DNA of 64,000 bases from Nostocaceae cyanobacterium. Its GTDB lineage: Bacteria > Cyanobacteriota > Cyanobacteriia > Cyanobacteriales > Nostocaceae. This document shows, piece after piece, positions 38,960-47,731 of the stretch. The stretch spans positions 34,552 to 98,551 of the forward strand of contig JASJCY010000007.1 of NCBI GenBank assembly GCA_030065825.1, given 5' to 3'. Under the pieces are notes generated by a model. The model ran no database searches and was not told the origin of the DNA. It worked only from the letters and a program-made list of their open reading frames with translations. How positions within the stretch are numbered: the stretch's first letter is position 1; every line of letters begins with the position of its first letter. The position numbers and the translations under genes are program-made.

Positions 38960-39919
38960 GTGACATTAATTGTAGCCCTTGATTTTGGTGGGACAAAGCT
39001 GGCTGCGGGAGTAGTAAATGCAGGTGCTAGAGAATGGTTACACTACGAACGTCGTTTATCACCACCCAATGCAGATGCTAAGACTGACTTGGAAATTATG
39101 CGATCGCTCATCCACTCCCTGGTACAAGGTGCAAAACCCGCTGCGATTGGTGTTAGTTTCGGGGGACCAGTGGATGCAACTACAGGAGTGGTAAGGCTTT
39201 CTCATCATGTCCCTGGATGGGAAAATATTCCTCTGGGCAAGTTACTAGAAGAGGAGTTTGGGGTTCCTGCAAAGGTGGATAATGATGCGAATGTAGCGGC
39301 TTTAGGGGAACACCGTTTTGGTGCAGGAAAGGGTTATGAGAGCTTATTTTACATCACCATCAGCACTGGGGTGGGTGGTGGTTGGATACTCAATGGTAAG
39401 CCTTGGCGCGGTACTGAGGGTATGGCGGGTGAAATTGGACACATGGTAGTAGATCCCCAGGGTTCTGTGTGTTTGTGTGGGAAGCAGGGTTGTGTGGAAC
39501 GTTTAGCCAGTGGTCCCTATATGGCGCAGGAAGTGCAGGAAAATTGGCAAAGGGGAGGAAAGATATTAAGAGAGTTAGTAGGGGGAAATTGGGAATTGGT
39601 GACTGGGAAGATAGTCAGTGAAGCAGCGATTATGGGAGATGAGTTAGCACAGGAGGTTTTATACAGGGGTGCTTGGGGTTTGGGTGTAGGGATTGGAAAT
39701 GTAGCGAATTTGGTTAATCCTCAGCGGTTTGTGTTGGGTGGTAGTGTGACAAAAGCGGGGGAGAAATGGTGGGAGGTTGTGCGGAAAACTGCACAGAAGA
39801 CAGCGTTACCTGAAGTGAGTTTTGATATTGTTCCAGCTGCGTTGGGTGATGATGCACCTCTGTGGGGTGCGGTAGCGCTAGCGGAAACAAACTGTGAAGT
39901 TGTAGAGAAAGCAGGGTAA
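38960..39919 (+). CDS. ROK family sugar kinase, probable glucokinase
   Basis: The 319-residue protein starts with GTG at 38960, immediately before the ATP-binding ALDFGGTKLAAG motif. The ROK hallmarks are present: the catalytic D109 in VDNDANVAALGE, the GTGVGGGWI glycine loop, and the zinc site H161 plus CLCGKQGC (C171, C173, C178). ROK kinases phosphorylate glucose, N-acetylglucosamine, N-acetylmannosamine or fructose; repressor members have an N-terminal HTH, which is absent here, so an enzyme is likely. NagB lies 3 kb downstream, so an amino-sugar substrate is possible, but the genes are separated by an insertion and an opposite-strand gene. Confidence 0.88.
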   Translation: MTLIVALDFGGTKLAAGVVNAGAREWLHYERRLSPPNADAKTDLEIMRSLIHSLVQGAKPAAIGVSFGGPVDATTGVVRLSHHVPGWENIPLGKLLEEEFGVPAKVDNDANVAALGEHRFGAGKGYESLFYITISTGVGGGWILNGKPWRGTEGMAGEIGHMVVDPQGSVCLCGKQGCVERLASGPYMAQEVQENWQRGGKILRELVGGNWELVTGKIVSEAAIMGDELAQEVLYRGAWGLGVGIGNVANLVNPQRFVLGGSVTKAGEKWWEVVRKTAQKTALPEVSFDIVPAALGDDAPLWGAVALAETNCEVVEKAG

Positions 39920-40311
39920 TATTTGTAATATTTATGAGTTTATCAACATCAACTCAGTTATCCTCGAATCTTTCTCTAGCAGAGTTTCTCAAGTTACCAG
40001 AAACTAAACCAACTAGGGAATATATCGATGACAAAATCTACCAAAAATCAATGCCCCAAGGGAAACATAGTATAATTCAAACTGAGTTACCATCTGCGAT
40101 AAATCAGGTTGGGAAATCAAGAAAGTTAGCTTTAGCATTAACTGAGTTACGCTGTACTTTTGCAGGACGTTCCCTGGTTCCAGATATCTCTGTGTTTGAG
40201 TGGTCGCGTATACCCATTGATGCAGATGGGGAAATTGCTAACAGGTTTGAAAGTTTCCCAGATTGGACAATTGAAATTCTCTCTCCTGACCAATTCCCCA
40301 ACCGTGTGACA

Positions 40312-40500
40312 TCCTCCCCCACCAAATCAAAGATTATGGTGGGGGCTTCCCCAAATCACTTTGAAGATTTCCTGGTTGTTCTCTTGCAAGATTTCGCCAC
40401 TTGCCTAGACTGATTTTCACCAGTCCCCGGTAGATCGACTGCACAGGCTGTTTGGCTTCCCGTCTGCCCAACGGTACTAATTAATTTGATTCCTCGGTTT
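40312..40500 (-). ncRNA. Predicted omega-RNA (reRNA) at the tnpB 3' end and right end
   Basis: TnpB nucleases use a guide RNA transcribed from the 3' part of tnpB through the element's right end. Here that would be the minus strand down to about 40312, including the GGTGGGGG-type hairpin at 40316-40345. The guide would then be the flanking sequence just outside, starting TGTCACACGGTTGGGG. The 5' limit is a guess; the placement rests on family knowledge and the hairpin, not on direct evidence of an RNA. Confidence 0.4.
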
Positions 40501-41615
40501 CTTATGTTTTGACCTGCTGCCACATCTCTATCCGTTGTGTAACCACAATGAGGACAGCTATGAACTCTTACACTTAGGTCTTTTCTCACTTCACCACCGC
40601 ATTGGGGGCATTCTTGAGAGGTTCCCCTAGCATCAACTTCACCAAAGAACTTTCCACGTTTCCAACACACATACTTGACGATGGTTCTAAATTGACCAAA
40701 TCCGGCATCAAGCATATGTTTACCAAACATTCCCTTAGCACTGGTGCGGTAATCCAAATCTTCCATGAAGACCATATCACCAAAATCACAAAGTGCATGG
40801 GCAACTTTGAAGTGAAAGTCCTTCCTGGTGTTGTCAATTTTGTGATGAAGTCGTGCAACCTTAATGCGTTGTTTCTCGTAATTTTTCGACCGTTTCTTTT
40901 TCCTCGAAAGTCGGCGTTGCAGCAATTTAAGCTTGCCTTGCAAACTTTTAAAGAACTTAGGCGGATCTACAATAACACCGTCACTGGTTGCCAAAAACAC
41001 CGACAACCCAACATCAACCCCGATGGGATGACCATGTGGGATTGGGTCAGCAATATTAACATTACATTGAAGAGAAATAGATGCATACCACTTGTCAGCT
41101 TTCCTCAAAATTCGTACTTGCTTGACAACAAATCCTTTAGGAATAGGTCGATGCAAGTTAATAGGAATTGCTCCTATCTTGGGCAATTTAATATGTAAGT
41201 TTGTTACTGGACTTTCCTTAAATTGAGGAAATAGCAGCGACTTCAACTGTCCATACTTCTTGAATCGAGGAAAACCAAAACCTCTGTTTTGAAAGTATTC
41301 CCAAGCACGATGCAATTGTTTAATAGTTTGCTGAAGGACTTGAGAAGGAACTGAACTCAATAATGAAAATTCTTTCTTTGCCTTGGGCAATTTATTCAGC
41401 TGATAGATTTCGCCAGGAAACTTCAATTCAGGGGAGAGAATATACTCCTTTTCTAGGGAACATTTATCAATCGCACACTTACGACTACCACACCAATCCT
41501 TTATCTCTCTCAGTGCATAGTTATATGCTCCTCGACAGATTTCCATCCACTGGATGAGTGTTTGCTCCTCAGTAGTGTGTGGATAGATTCGGTAGGTGTG
41601 GTTAAGTGTTATCAT
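40356..41615 (-). CDS. tnpB: TnpB RNA-guided endonuclease (OrfB_IS605)
   Basis: The 419-residue protein has the N-terminal helix-rich OrfB region (about 1-190), a RuvC-like nuclease with D201 in GVDVGL, E285 in FMEDLDY and the final Asp in TDRDVAAGQN (D362/D364), and a zinc ribbon C336/C339 and C354/C357 between the last two. All catalytic and zinc residues are intact, so the nuclease is probably functional. TnpB cuts DNA matching its omega-RNA guide and helps the element persist after excision. A Ser/Thr/Lys-rich tail of about 35 residues follows the RuvC domain. No partner tnpA is nearby, so mobility would depend on a transposase elsewhere. Confidence 0.93.
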   Translation of the reverse strand: MITLNHTYRIYPHTTEEQTLIQWMEICRGAYNYALREIKDWCGSRKCAIDKCSLEKEYILSPELKFPGEIYQLNKLPKAKKEFSLLSSVPSQVLQQTIKQLHRAWEYFQNRGFGFPRFKKYGQLKSLLFPQFKESPVTNLHIKLPKIGAIPINLHRPIPKGFVVKQVRILRKADKWYASISLQCNVNIADPIPHGHPIGVDVGLSVFLATSDGVIVDPPKFFKSLQGKLKLLQRRLSRKKKRSKNYEKQRIKVARLHHKIDNTRKDFHFKVAHALCDFGDMVFMEDLDYRTSAKGMFGKHMLDAGFGQFRTIVKYVCWKRGKFFGEVDARGTSQECPQCGGEVRKDLSVRVHSCPHCGYTTDRDVAAGQNIRNRGIKLISTVGQTGSQTACAVDLPGTGENQSRQVAKSCKRTTRKSSK

Positions 41616-41660
41616 TGGATTATTGTAGAGGACTTACTGGACAATAGGCAAGTGTTAAAT

Positions 41661-41695
41661 GTTAATTTTAGGGACATCGAGTCCCTAAAATTAAC
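41661..41695. repeat. Perfect 15-bp stem hairpin upstream of tnpB
   Basis: GTTAATTTTAGGGAC (41661-41675) and GTCCCTAAAATTAAC (41681-41695) pair perfectly around a 5-base loop, 46 bp upstream of the tnpB start on its strand and inside the element's left end. It could limit read-through transcription into tnpB or form part of the transposition end structure. Confidence 0.7.
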
Positions 41696-41976
41696 CTGGG
41701 GGAGTCCATGTATCCCACGCCAAATCAGAGATTATGGCGTGGGTCTTATAGCTCCCCCAGACCCCCACGTAAGATAAAATTATTTTCTGTTTGAACCAGG
41801 GTACACAACTGGGTTGGTTTATTGACCCTAATGATAAGTCGGTGATGGTGTTTCAACCAAATCAATTACCAGAGGTAAAATATGATGGTGATGTTTTACC
41901 CGTTCTTGGTGTTTTGGGAGATTGGCAAATTTCGTCAACAGATATATTTAGTTGGTTGAAGATTTAGTAAATTTAC

Positions 41977-42663
41977 TTATTCAGTGGCAAATGGTGTCAC
42001 CAAACTCTCTTCAAACTGAGAATTTAACAATGTCCACAACTGCAAATCCGTAAAGTCGGGAATTGACATAAACGCACCAACATCCTTAAGATTTTGGGGA
42101 TTGCGGGTAGAAGTTATCCCCACAGTAGGAATACCAGCACCAACCGCAGCGCGAATTCCGGAGGGAGAATCTTCCAAAGCGATCGCACCTGCGGCTTTGA
42201 TTCCCAAGTTATCTAACGCCACTTGGTAGGGTGTAGGATCTGGTTTGGCAGCAATACAGTCTTCCCCTAACACAATGGTGTCAAAGGATTCTGTTATCCC
42301 CAATACTTCCAGCATAAAGTAAACATTTAATTTCGGTGCATTGGTGACTAAAGCACGTTTTAGCTGGTGCTTCTGTGTCCAAGCTAGTAATTGTGCAAAT
42401 CCCGGTAGCGGTTGAAGATTTGTTGCTTGGTGACGAAACATCGCTTCTTTGTCTGCGGCGAATTTTTCCCCTGCATCTGCTGATAAATGTGGTAAAATAT
42501 CTTTGATTATTTCTGGATTGGTTCGTCCGCTAACCCGCTGTTTATAAAAGGCTTCATCAATGTCCATCCCGTGATTTTTGAGCATTTCTCGCCAAGCTTG
42601 GTAGTGGATGGGGTCGGTGTTGACAATAGTCCCGTCTAAATCAAAGAGGATTGCAGCCAGCAT
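41977..42663 (-). CDS. HAD-superfamily hydrolase, beta-phosphoglucomutase-like
   Basis: The 228-residue protein begins with the HAD nucleophile motif FDLDGTIVNTD (D8 and D10) and has a helical cap (about 15-85), motif II in RALVTNAPK, and the motif III/IV region KPDPTPYQVAL followed by IALEDSPSGIRAA with the metal-binding acidic pair. This pattern is HAD subfamily IA, including beta-phosphoglucomutases and small phosphosugar phosphatases. The substrate cannot be read from sequence. Its gene ends 10 bp past the stop of the broken Uma2 gene and is divergent from nagB, with 213 bp between their starts. Confidence 0.87.
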   Translation of the reverse strand: MLAAILFDLDGTIVNTDPIHYQAWREMLKNHGMDIDEAFYKQRVSGRTNPEIIKDILPHLSADAGEKFAADKEAMFRHQATNLQPLPGFAQLLAWTQKHQLKRALVTNAPKLNVYFMLEVLGITESFDTIVLGEDCIAAKPDPTPYQVALDNLGIKAAGAIALEDSPSGIRAAVGAGIPTVGITSTRNPQNLKDVGAFMSIPDFTDLQLWTLLNSQFEESLVTPFATE

Positions 42664-42876
42664 GGTTTGATTGGTGCTTGTAAAGCAATGTGAAGTTTCT
42701 TTACACAGTCTACATTGTTTTGTTGTTATTAGTCATAGTTTGCCCCACCAACAGCAGCAAGAATTATAATAAGGCACGATTATTCTGACAACCTATGCTA
42801 ATTATCGCCTGCAAAAGCGGATAAAAACTGCCTTTGCAGGTTCCCTCTGCATGGATACACATTTCTTTACATTCCC

Positions 42877-43653
42877 ATGTCAGCAGCCAAAGTTTTTCAT
42901 GTCGATGACCTAAGAGTACAGGTATATAACTCTGAAGCTCAGATGGCACAGTCAGTAGCCGCAATTGTCCAAGAGTATGTACAGAACCTGCTTCAGCAAC
43001 AGGAGGGTGTTACTATCGTACTAGCCACAGGCAACTCCCAAATTCGATTTCTCGATGCTTTGACAACATTGGGTGCTGTAGATTGGTCGCGGATTACCTG
43101 TTTTCATTTGGATGAATATTTGGGAATCGCTGCCGACCATAGTGCCAGTTTCCGCTACTATTTGCAAGAGCGTGTGGAAAAACACGTCCAGCCAAAGCAA
43201 TTCTACTACATTGAGGGGGATACTTTGCAACCCCTAACAGAATGCGATCGCTACAGCCAATTATTGCAAGCACAACCTATTGACCTTTGTTTTCTTGGTA
43301 TTGGGGAAAATGGACACTTGGCTTTTAATGAACCATCTGTAGCAGATTTTCACGACCCCTATATGGTAAAACTAGTCAAATTAGATCCTCTCAATCGTCA
43401 ACAACAGGTAAATACAGGTTATTTTTCCAATTTCTCAACGGTTCCCCAATATGCTTTTACTGTGACAATTCCCTTAATTTCCTCAGCAAAAAAAATAATT
43501 TGTCTGGCTCCAACTAAGCGGAAAGCAAAGGTGGTAAAACAAATGTTAGAGGGGGAAATTACTACCAATTGTCCGGCTTCTATCTTACGTCAACAACCGC
43601 AAGCAACATTGTTTTTAGATATGGAGTCTGCTAGCTTGATGGACAATAGTTAA
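42877..43653 (+). CDS. nagB: Glucosamine-6-phosphate deaminase
   Basis: The 258-residue protein matches the NagB/6-phosphogluconolactonase fold: LATGNSQIRFL (phosphate-binding loop, about 49-59), FHLDEYLG with D79 as the proton-transfer Asp, and CFLGIGENGHLAFNEP with the catalytic H147. The ENGHLAFNEP signature favours the deaminase over the lactonase. It converts glucosamine-6-phosphate to fructose-6-phosphate and ammonia. Length is normal. With the nearby ROK kinase and HAD phosphatase this hints at amino-sugar handling, although the genes are not in one operon. A repeat follows its stop. Confidence 0.9.
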   Translation: MSAAKVFHVDDLRVQVYNSEAQMAQSVAAIVQEYVQNLLQQQEGVTIVLATGNSQIRFLDALTTLGAVDWSRITCFHLDEYLGIAADHSASFRYYLQERVEKHVQPKQFYYIEGDTLQPLTECDRYSQLLQAQPIDLCFLGIGENGHLAFNEPSVADFHDPYMVKLVKLDPLNRQQQVNTGYFSNFSTVPQYAFTVTIPLISSAKKIICLAPTKRKAKVVKQMLEGEITTNCPASILRQQPQATLFLDMESASLMDNS

Positions 43654-43675
43654 TCTGCAGTATTTTAGTCTAATT

Positions 43676-43745
43676 CTTGTGGGATGGAGAGCAGCGCTTT
43701 GCTTTTCCAAAGTTGTAGCGACTGCGGGACATCCCTGCCCGTCCA
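43676..43745. repeat. GGGATGG..CATCCCTGCCCGTCC dispersed repeat
   Basis: TTGTGGGATGG..GCAGCGC..CTACAACTT-type sequence here is the reverse complement of 27124-27212. Partial relatives near 24372 and 32215 share TGTGGGATGGG..GCCC(G/A)TCC. Non-coding. Confidence 0.65.
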
Positions 43746-43797
43746 AATATGTAATTTAGGTACAATATTTAAATATTAACACTTTGGTGCCAGATGT

Positions 43798-46572
43798 GTG
43801 CCAATAAATTATATTAGTGAAATCATGTTATTTCCATACTTTTTAATTAAAAGAATTACTAAATTGATAACAGCTATTTGCAAACAGTATTTTCGTTATT
43901 ATGCTTTATTCATGTTTAGTTTATTTTTAGTTGTTAATATCTCTCCTGTATTTTCGCAAATACCATCAGGAAATAGGATTAAATCTAGTTTAGAGAATCC
44001 TCGAACAATAGTACAAAAAGGTGAAGAAGCTTATCAAAACCAGCAGTTATTTACAGCACATAAATATTTTAAAAAAGCGGCAGAAATCTTTGCTCAACAA
44101 GGAGATAAAGAGAATCAAGCCATTACTTTAACTAATTTAGGTCGCTTGCAATTTGAATTAGGAAAAAATGAGGATGCTTTAAATAGTTGGAAAACTGCAC
44201 AGGAAGTTTATAGCTTATTAGGTCAAAAAAACGAAGTTACTCGCAGTCAAATTTACCAAGCTCATGCTTTACAAAAATTAGGTTATTTCCCTCGTGCTTG
44301 TGGAACTTTATTACAAGCATTGGATATTTCTAAACCAAAGAGTTGTGAGAAACTGACAGTAGAATACATCGAACAATTTGTACAGCAAAAAAATCTCCAA
44401 GAACCAGATGTAAATTTGTTAAATGCTTGGCGTAGTTTGGGTGATGTTTTGCGTGTAATTGGAAAGCTAGAAGAGTCAAGTTCACTCTTAGAAAAAATAG
44501 CTGCTATAGGTTCAAATTCTCATCAAGCTGCTACTTTACTGAGTCTTGGTAATACCTATAAAAATATGGGTGATTTGCAGGTATCTAGAGAGAAAAAAGT
44601 GCAAAACGAGTATAGCAATATTCCTTGGTTGTGTAAGCGTAATGATAGGTCTATTTCTTTCACACCAATGGAGAGTTATCAAGAAGCAGAGGAAAAATAT
44701 AAAGCAGCGAAAGATAAAGTTCCTGGAACTGCTATAGGCATCAAAACACAAATAAATTTACTAAATCTATTGTTGCAAAGAGAACAGCTAGAAAATACAA
44801 ATATTCAAAAGAAAGGAAGTGAATTATTAGATAAAGCTAAAATTTTATTATCTCAAATTGATATTTCTTCCTTACCAACTAGTCAAAATAAGATTTATGC
44901 TCAAATTAATTTAGCTAAAAGTAGTGCTTGTTTACAACAATTAAGAAATCAACAACCAGAATGGCAAACTATTATTAAGCAATTAAAAACAGCAGAACAA
45001 GAGGCTAAACAAATTAAAGATAGATTATCTCAGTCTTATATTCTTGGTAGTTTGGGTAGTTTATATGAATATCGTGCTTGGAAATTAGAAAACAATAAAT
45101 CAAATAATCAGGCTCAAGATTTTATCAAAAAAGCACGAAGTTTGACAGAAAAAGCTCTTTATATTGCACAAATAATTCAAAAGCCGGAAATTACCTATAA
45201 CTGGGAATGGCAATTAGGACGTTTATTAGAAAAACAAGGAGAGAAAAAGAAAGCGATTGCAGCTTACCAAGAAGCAATTAAAACCCTAGAATCTGCTCGT
45301 TATCAGTTGATAAGAATAGATGCTGATGTGCGGTTATCTTTTTTAGAAAATATTGAACCAGTTTATCAAAGGTTGTTAGAATTACTTTTGCAAAATCCCA
45401 CAAATGATAGTCAATTTTTACTGGGAGTGACTAAAATTAGCGAATCTCTACAATTAGCAGAATTAGAAAATCTTTTGCGATGTAGATTTGATAATTCAAT
45501 AGGTGTTGAAATTAATCAAATAGAGAAATCAAAAGCACCAGCAGCAATTATTCATCCTATTATTTTACGAGATAGAGTAGAAGTCATTGTTCAACTACCT
45601 AATGCAGATAAGTCATCAGAAAAAGTACGTCGCTATACTACTAGAGTTAACCAAGAAGAAGTTGAAGATACTATTTCCCAATTGCAAAAAAGACTAAAAA
45701 ACTATCGAATTGGAGAATCTAATAAATCAATTTTACCTCTAGCACAAAAGCTTTATGATTGGTTGATTAAACCTGCTATTGCTAATCCAGAATTTCCCAA
45801 AAAAGGAACTTTAGTCTTTATAGTAGATAGCACTTTACAGGGTATTCCCTTTGCTGTTCTTCATAATGGAAATCAATATTTGGTAGAGAAATATAGTTTG
45901 GCTGTGAATCTAGTATCAAAATTACCTAATCCACAACCTTTAAAACTCAACCAGTCTCATGTGTTGCTAGCAGGTATAAGTAAAAAAGCCCCAAGTTTTT
46001 CTAACAATTTACAACCTCTATCTCATGTCGAAAAAGAGTTAGATGGAATTCAAAAAATCATCTCTCATCAGAGACTAAATAATCAACAATTTACCAAGGA
46101 AAACTTTGAAAAAGAAATTAATGCTAATCCTTTTCAAATATTGCATATAGCAACACATGGTGAGTTTAGTTCTAACCGCGAAGAAACCTTCATTTATGCT
46201 TGGTATAACAAAATTAACTTAGAACTACTAGAAACAATACTCAAAACTAGAGAAGAAAGTGATTCTCAACCTATTGAATTACTAGTCCTCAGCGCTTGTG
46301 AAACTGCAACCGGAGATAGACGTGCAGCTTTGGGAATAGCTGGAGTTGCTTTAAAAGCAAATACTCGCAGTACTTTAGCTAGTCTTTGGAATGTAAATGA
46401 TGAATCTACATCTAAGTTTATGCAGCAATTTTACAAAAACCTAGAACAACAAAATATGAATAAAGCTGAAGCACTACGACAAGTACAAATTAGCTTTTTG
46501 AAAGATCCAGACTCTGTTGAGAATCACCCATATTACTGGTCTGCTTTTATCCTCGCAGGTAACTGGTTGTAA
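43798..46572 (+). CDS. Exported TPR-CHAT caspase-like protein
   Basis: The 924-residue protein starts with GTG at 43798; an internal ATG eight codons on is an alternative. A hydrophobic segment (about 36-52) ends near PVFSQ, suggesting export. TPR repeats occupy about 65-510, with one long spacer containing PWLCKRNDRSISFTP. The C-terminal CHAT peptidase domain (about 640-924) keeps the catalytic dyad: H787 in IATHGEF and C834 in LSACETATGD. CHAT proteases are caspase/separase relatives, and some act as effectors in bacterial defence and cell-death systems. The gene is convergent with a kinase/NB-ARC operon, with 238 bp between the stops, which suggests a shared pathway. Substrate unknown. Confidence 0.88.
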   Translation: MPINYISEIMLFPYFLIKRITKLITAICKQYFRYYALFMFSLFLVVNISPVFSQIPSGNRIKSSLENPRTIVQKGEEAYQNQQLFTAHKYFKKAAEIFAQQGDKENQAITLTNLGRLQFELGKNEDALNSWKTAQEVYSLLGQKNEVTRSQIYQAHALQKLGYFPRACGTLLQALDISKPKSCEKLTVEYIEQFVQQKNLQEPDVNLLNAWRSLGDVLRVIGKLEESSSLLEKIAAIGSNSHQAATLLSLGNTYKNMGDLQVSREKKVQNEYSNIPWLCKRNDRSISFTPMESYQEAEEKYKAAKDKVPGTAIGIKTQINLLNLLLQREQLENTNIQKKGSELLDKAKILLSQIDISSLPTSQNKIYAQINLAKSSACLQQLRNQQPEWQTIIKQLKTAEQEAKQIKDRLSQSYILGSLGSLYEYRAWKLENNKSNNQAQDFIKKARSLTEKALYIAQIIQKPEITYNWEWQLGRLLEKQGEKKKAIAAYQEAIKTLESARYQLIRIDADVRLSFLENIEPVYQRLLELLLQNPTNDSQFLLGVTKISESLQLAELENLLRCRFDNSIGVEINQIEKSKAPAAIIHPIILRDRVEVIVQLPNADKSSEKVRRYTTRVNQEEVEDTISQLQKRLKNYRIGESNKSILPLAQKLYDWLIKPAIANPEFPKKGTLVFIVDSTLQGIPFAVLHNGNQYLVEKYSLAVNLVSKLPNPQPLKLNQSHVLLAGISKKAPSFSNNLQPLSHVEKELDGIQKIISHQRLNNQQFTKENFEKEINANPFQILHIATHGEFSSNREETFIYAWYNKINLELLETILKTREESDSQPIELLVLSACETATGDRRAALGIAGVALKANTRSTLASLWNVNDESTSKFMQQFYKNLEQQNMNKAEALRQVQISFLKDPDSVENHPYYWSAFILAGNWL

Positions 46573-46589
46573 ATATAGCACTAAGCATA

Positions 46590-46715
46590 TCACACATCTT
46601 GCACCTGGGTTGTGAAACCGGGTTTATGAACGAAAAATTGGGGTTTTAACAAGTCAATATTCGCATCGGAACCCGGTTTCTCGATGCTTGCTCTTGAATG
46701 GTGCAAGATATGACA
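46590..46715. mobile_element. ATCTTGCACC-ended element with inner CCGGGTTT pair
   Basis: ATCTTGCACC (46596-46605) is inverted as GGTGCAAGAT (46700-46709), and looser matching continues outward through ATATCA/TGACATAT. Inside is the inverted pair AAACCGGGTTT..AACCCGGTTTCT. Close relatives are at 58697-58816 and, with a different interior, 6945-7065. No open frame. AATAGGG heptamers follow at 46745-46766. Confidence 0.65.
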
Positions 46716-46810
46716 TATATAGAAGGAACATCATGTTTTGCTTAATAGGGAATAGGGAATAGGGAACAGAGAAAAAGGAACTCTACCCGAAGACGTAGTG
46801 CTATATTTTC

Positions 46811-47731
46811 TTACGGGTTTAAATTTCTAATTTGCTTTTCTATAGATTCTACACATTCTACAGACTTTATTTTCTGATAATTACTGCTTGCTGCTTGCAG
46901 ATTTTGCATGACTTCATCATTTTTTTTGAGTGCAGCATTGACAATTGCTAGTCCTTTTTGTGCTTCAGCTTGTCCTTTTGTATCATTAGTTTCAATTGCC
47001 AGTTTTAGCGCTTGCTGATAATTTTTTTCGGCTGATTGAGGATATTTAACCTGTTTCCAGTAAAGGTCACCAAGCATTTGATAAATATCTCCAGTTTGAC
47101 TGTTATTTTTAACAGCAGTTTCTAAAATTTCAATTGCTTCTGCAATTAAATCCTTTGCTTTATACAACTGAGTTATTTTGAGTACTTTTTCGTCAAAATT
47201 AAGGTTTTGTTTATAGATAGATTGAACTTGTTTTTCAACTTCCTCTTTATCCGTTTTACTGAGGATTCTAAAATTGATTTCTCCTTCTATATTTTCTTCT
47301 AAATCACTAGTCTTGACATTTAAAGTGTAAAAACCTGGTTGTAAGGCATTTTGTTCTTCGGGATAACTACTTTCAGTACTACCATTTGCTGGCTTTTCCC
47401 ATAATATTCCTCTTCTATCTGTAAGACGTACAATGTAATCCTTCGCATTTGCTACCCTTGTCCAAACAAATGTAGGCTTATTATTCAGCAAAGAACCTCT
47501 GGGGGGAGTAATGATTCTTATACCACCACCACGGGAAACTTCATAACAAGGACTACCGTCAGACGGACATACTATTTTTCTAGCTATGAGAAACTCACGT
47601 CGCAAAGTTTTACAAGCTTGATTTGAACTTTCATTGAATTGGGTATTTTGAGTCGCATTTGCTTCTTTCTTAAAATTCAAACATGCATAAACTATAGCTA
47701 AACCTAAGACAATTAAAATTTTCAATTTCAT
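46811..47731 (-). CDS. Exported protein with Ig-like and TPR parts
   Basis: The ATG at 47731 (MKLKILIVLGLAIVYAC) overlaps the stop of the kinase gene in an ATGA arrangement and gives a clean signal; a Cys near residue 17 may be a lipobox. About 80-165 look like a beta-sandwich (GGIRIITPPRGSLLNNKPTFVW, GFYTLNVKTS). About 185-300 are TPR-type helices with TGDIYQMLGDLYWKQVKYPQSA. I do not recognise a named family, although the layout resembles periplasmic sensor or scaffold proteins. As the last gene of an operon with a kinase and an NB-ARC protein, it is a plausible extracytoplasmic partner of the kinase's TPR tail. Confidence 0.68.
   Translation of the reverse strand: MKLKILIVLGLAIVYACLNFKKEANATQNTQFNESSNQACKTLRREFLIARKIVCPSDGSPCYEVSRGGGIRIITPPRGSLLNNKPTFVWTRVANAKDYIVRLTDRRGILWEKPANGSTESSYPEEQNALQPGFYTLNVKTSDLEENIEGEINFRILSKTDKEEVEKQVQSIYKQNLNFDEKVLKITQLYKAKDLIAEAIEILETAVKNNSQTGDIYQMLGDLYWKQVKYPQSAEKNYQQALKLAIETNDTKGQAEAQKGLAIVNAALKKNDEVMQNLQAASSNYQKIKSVECVESIEKQIRNLNP

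Larger units (their letters stand above)
40312..41772 (-). mobile_element. TnpB-only IS200/IS605-type (IS1341-like) element
   Basis: About 1.46 kb with only tnpB and no Y1 transposase gene. Both ends carry matching hairpins with nearly the same 14-base loop: CCCCCACC/GGTGGGGG (40316-40345) at the RE side and CCCACGCC/GGCGTGGG (41714-41743) at the LE side, loops AAATCAAAGATTAT and AAATCAGAGATTAT. CTGGGGGAG/CTCCCCCAG encloses the LE hairpin (41696-41760). No target duplication is present, as expected for this class. Boundaries are placed by restoring the Uma2 frame and could be off by a few bases. The minus-strand flank at LE is TTTTATC, a plausible target-adjacent motif. Confidence 0.85.
39934..41967 (+). 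pseudogene. Uma2 family (DUF820) gene interrupted by a TnpB element
   Basis: Residues 1-126 are encoded at 39934-40311, with SLAEFLKLPETKPTREYIDDKIYQ, the LRCTFAGRSLVPDISVF nuclease-like core and WTIEILSPDQ. The remaining 64 residues are encoded at 41773-41967 (DKIIFCLNQGTQLGWFIDPN.., ending FSWLKI). Joining them gives 190 residues, the usual Uma2 length, in frame. Uma2 proteins have a PD-(D/E)XK restriction-like fold and are very numerous in cyanobacteria with unclear roles. The intervening 40312-41772 is the mobile element. As it stands the first part reads into the element and stops at 40413, so it is inactive unless the element excises precisely. Confidence 0.88.

Noticed and set aside
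40602..41198. 198-codon plus-strand frame opposite tnpB
   Set aside because: It is the antisense shadow of tnpB, whose RuvC and zinc motifs are clear on the other strand.
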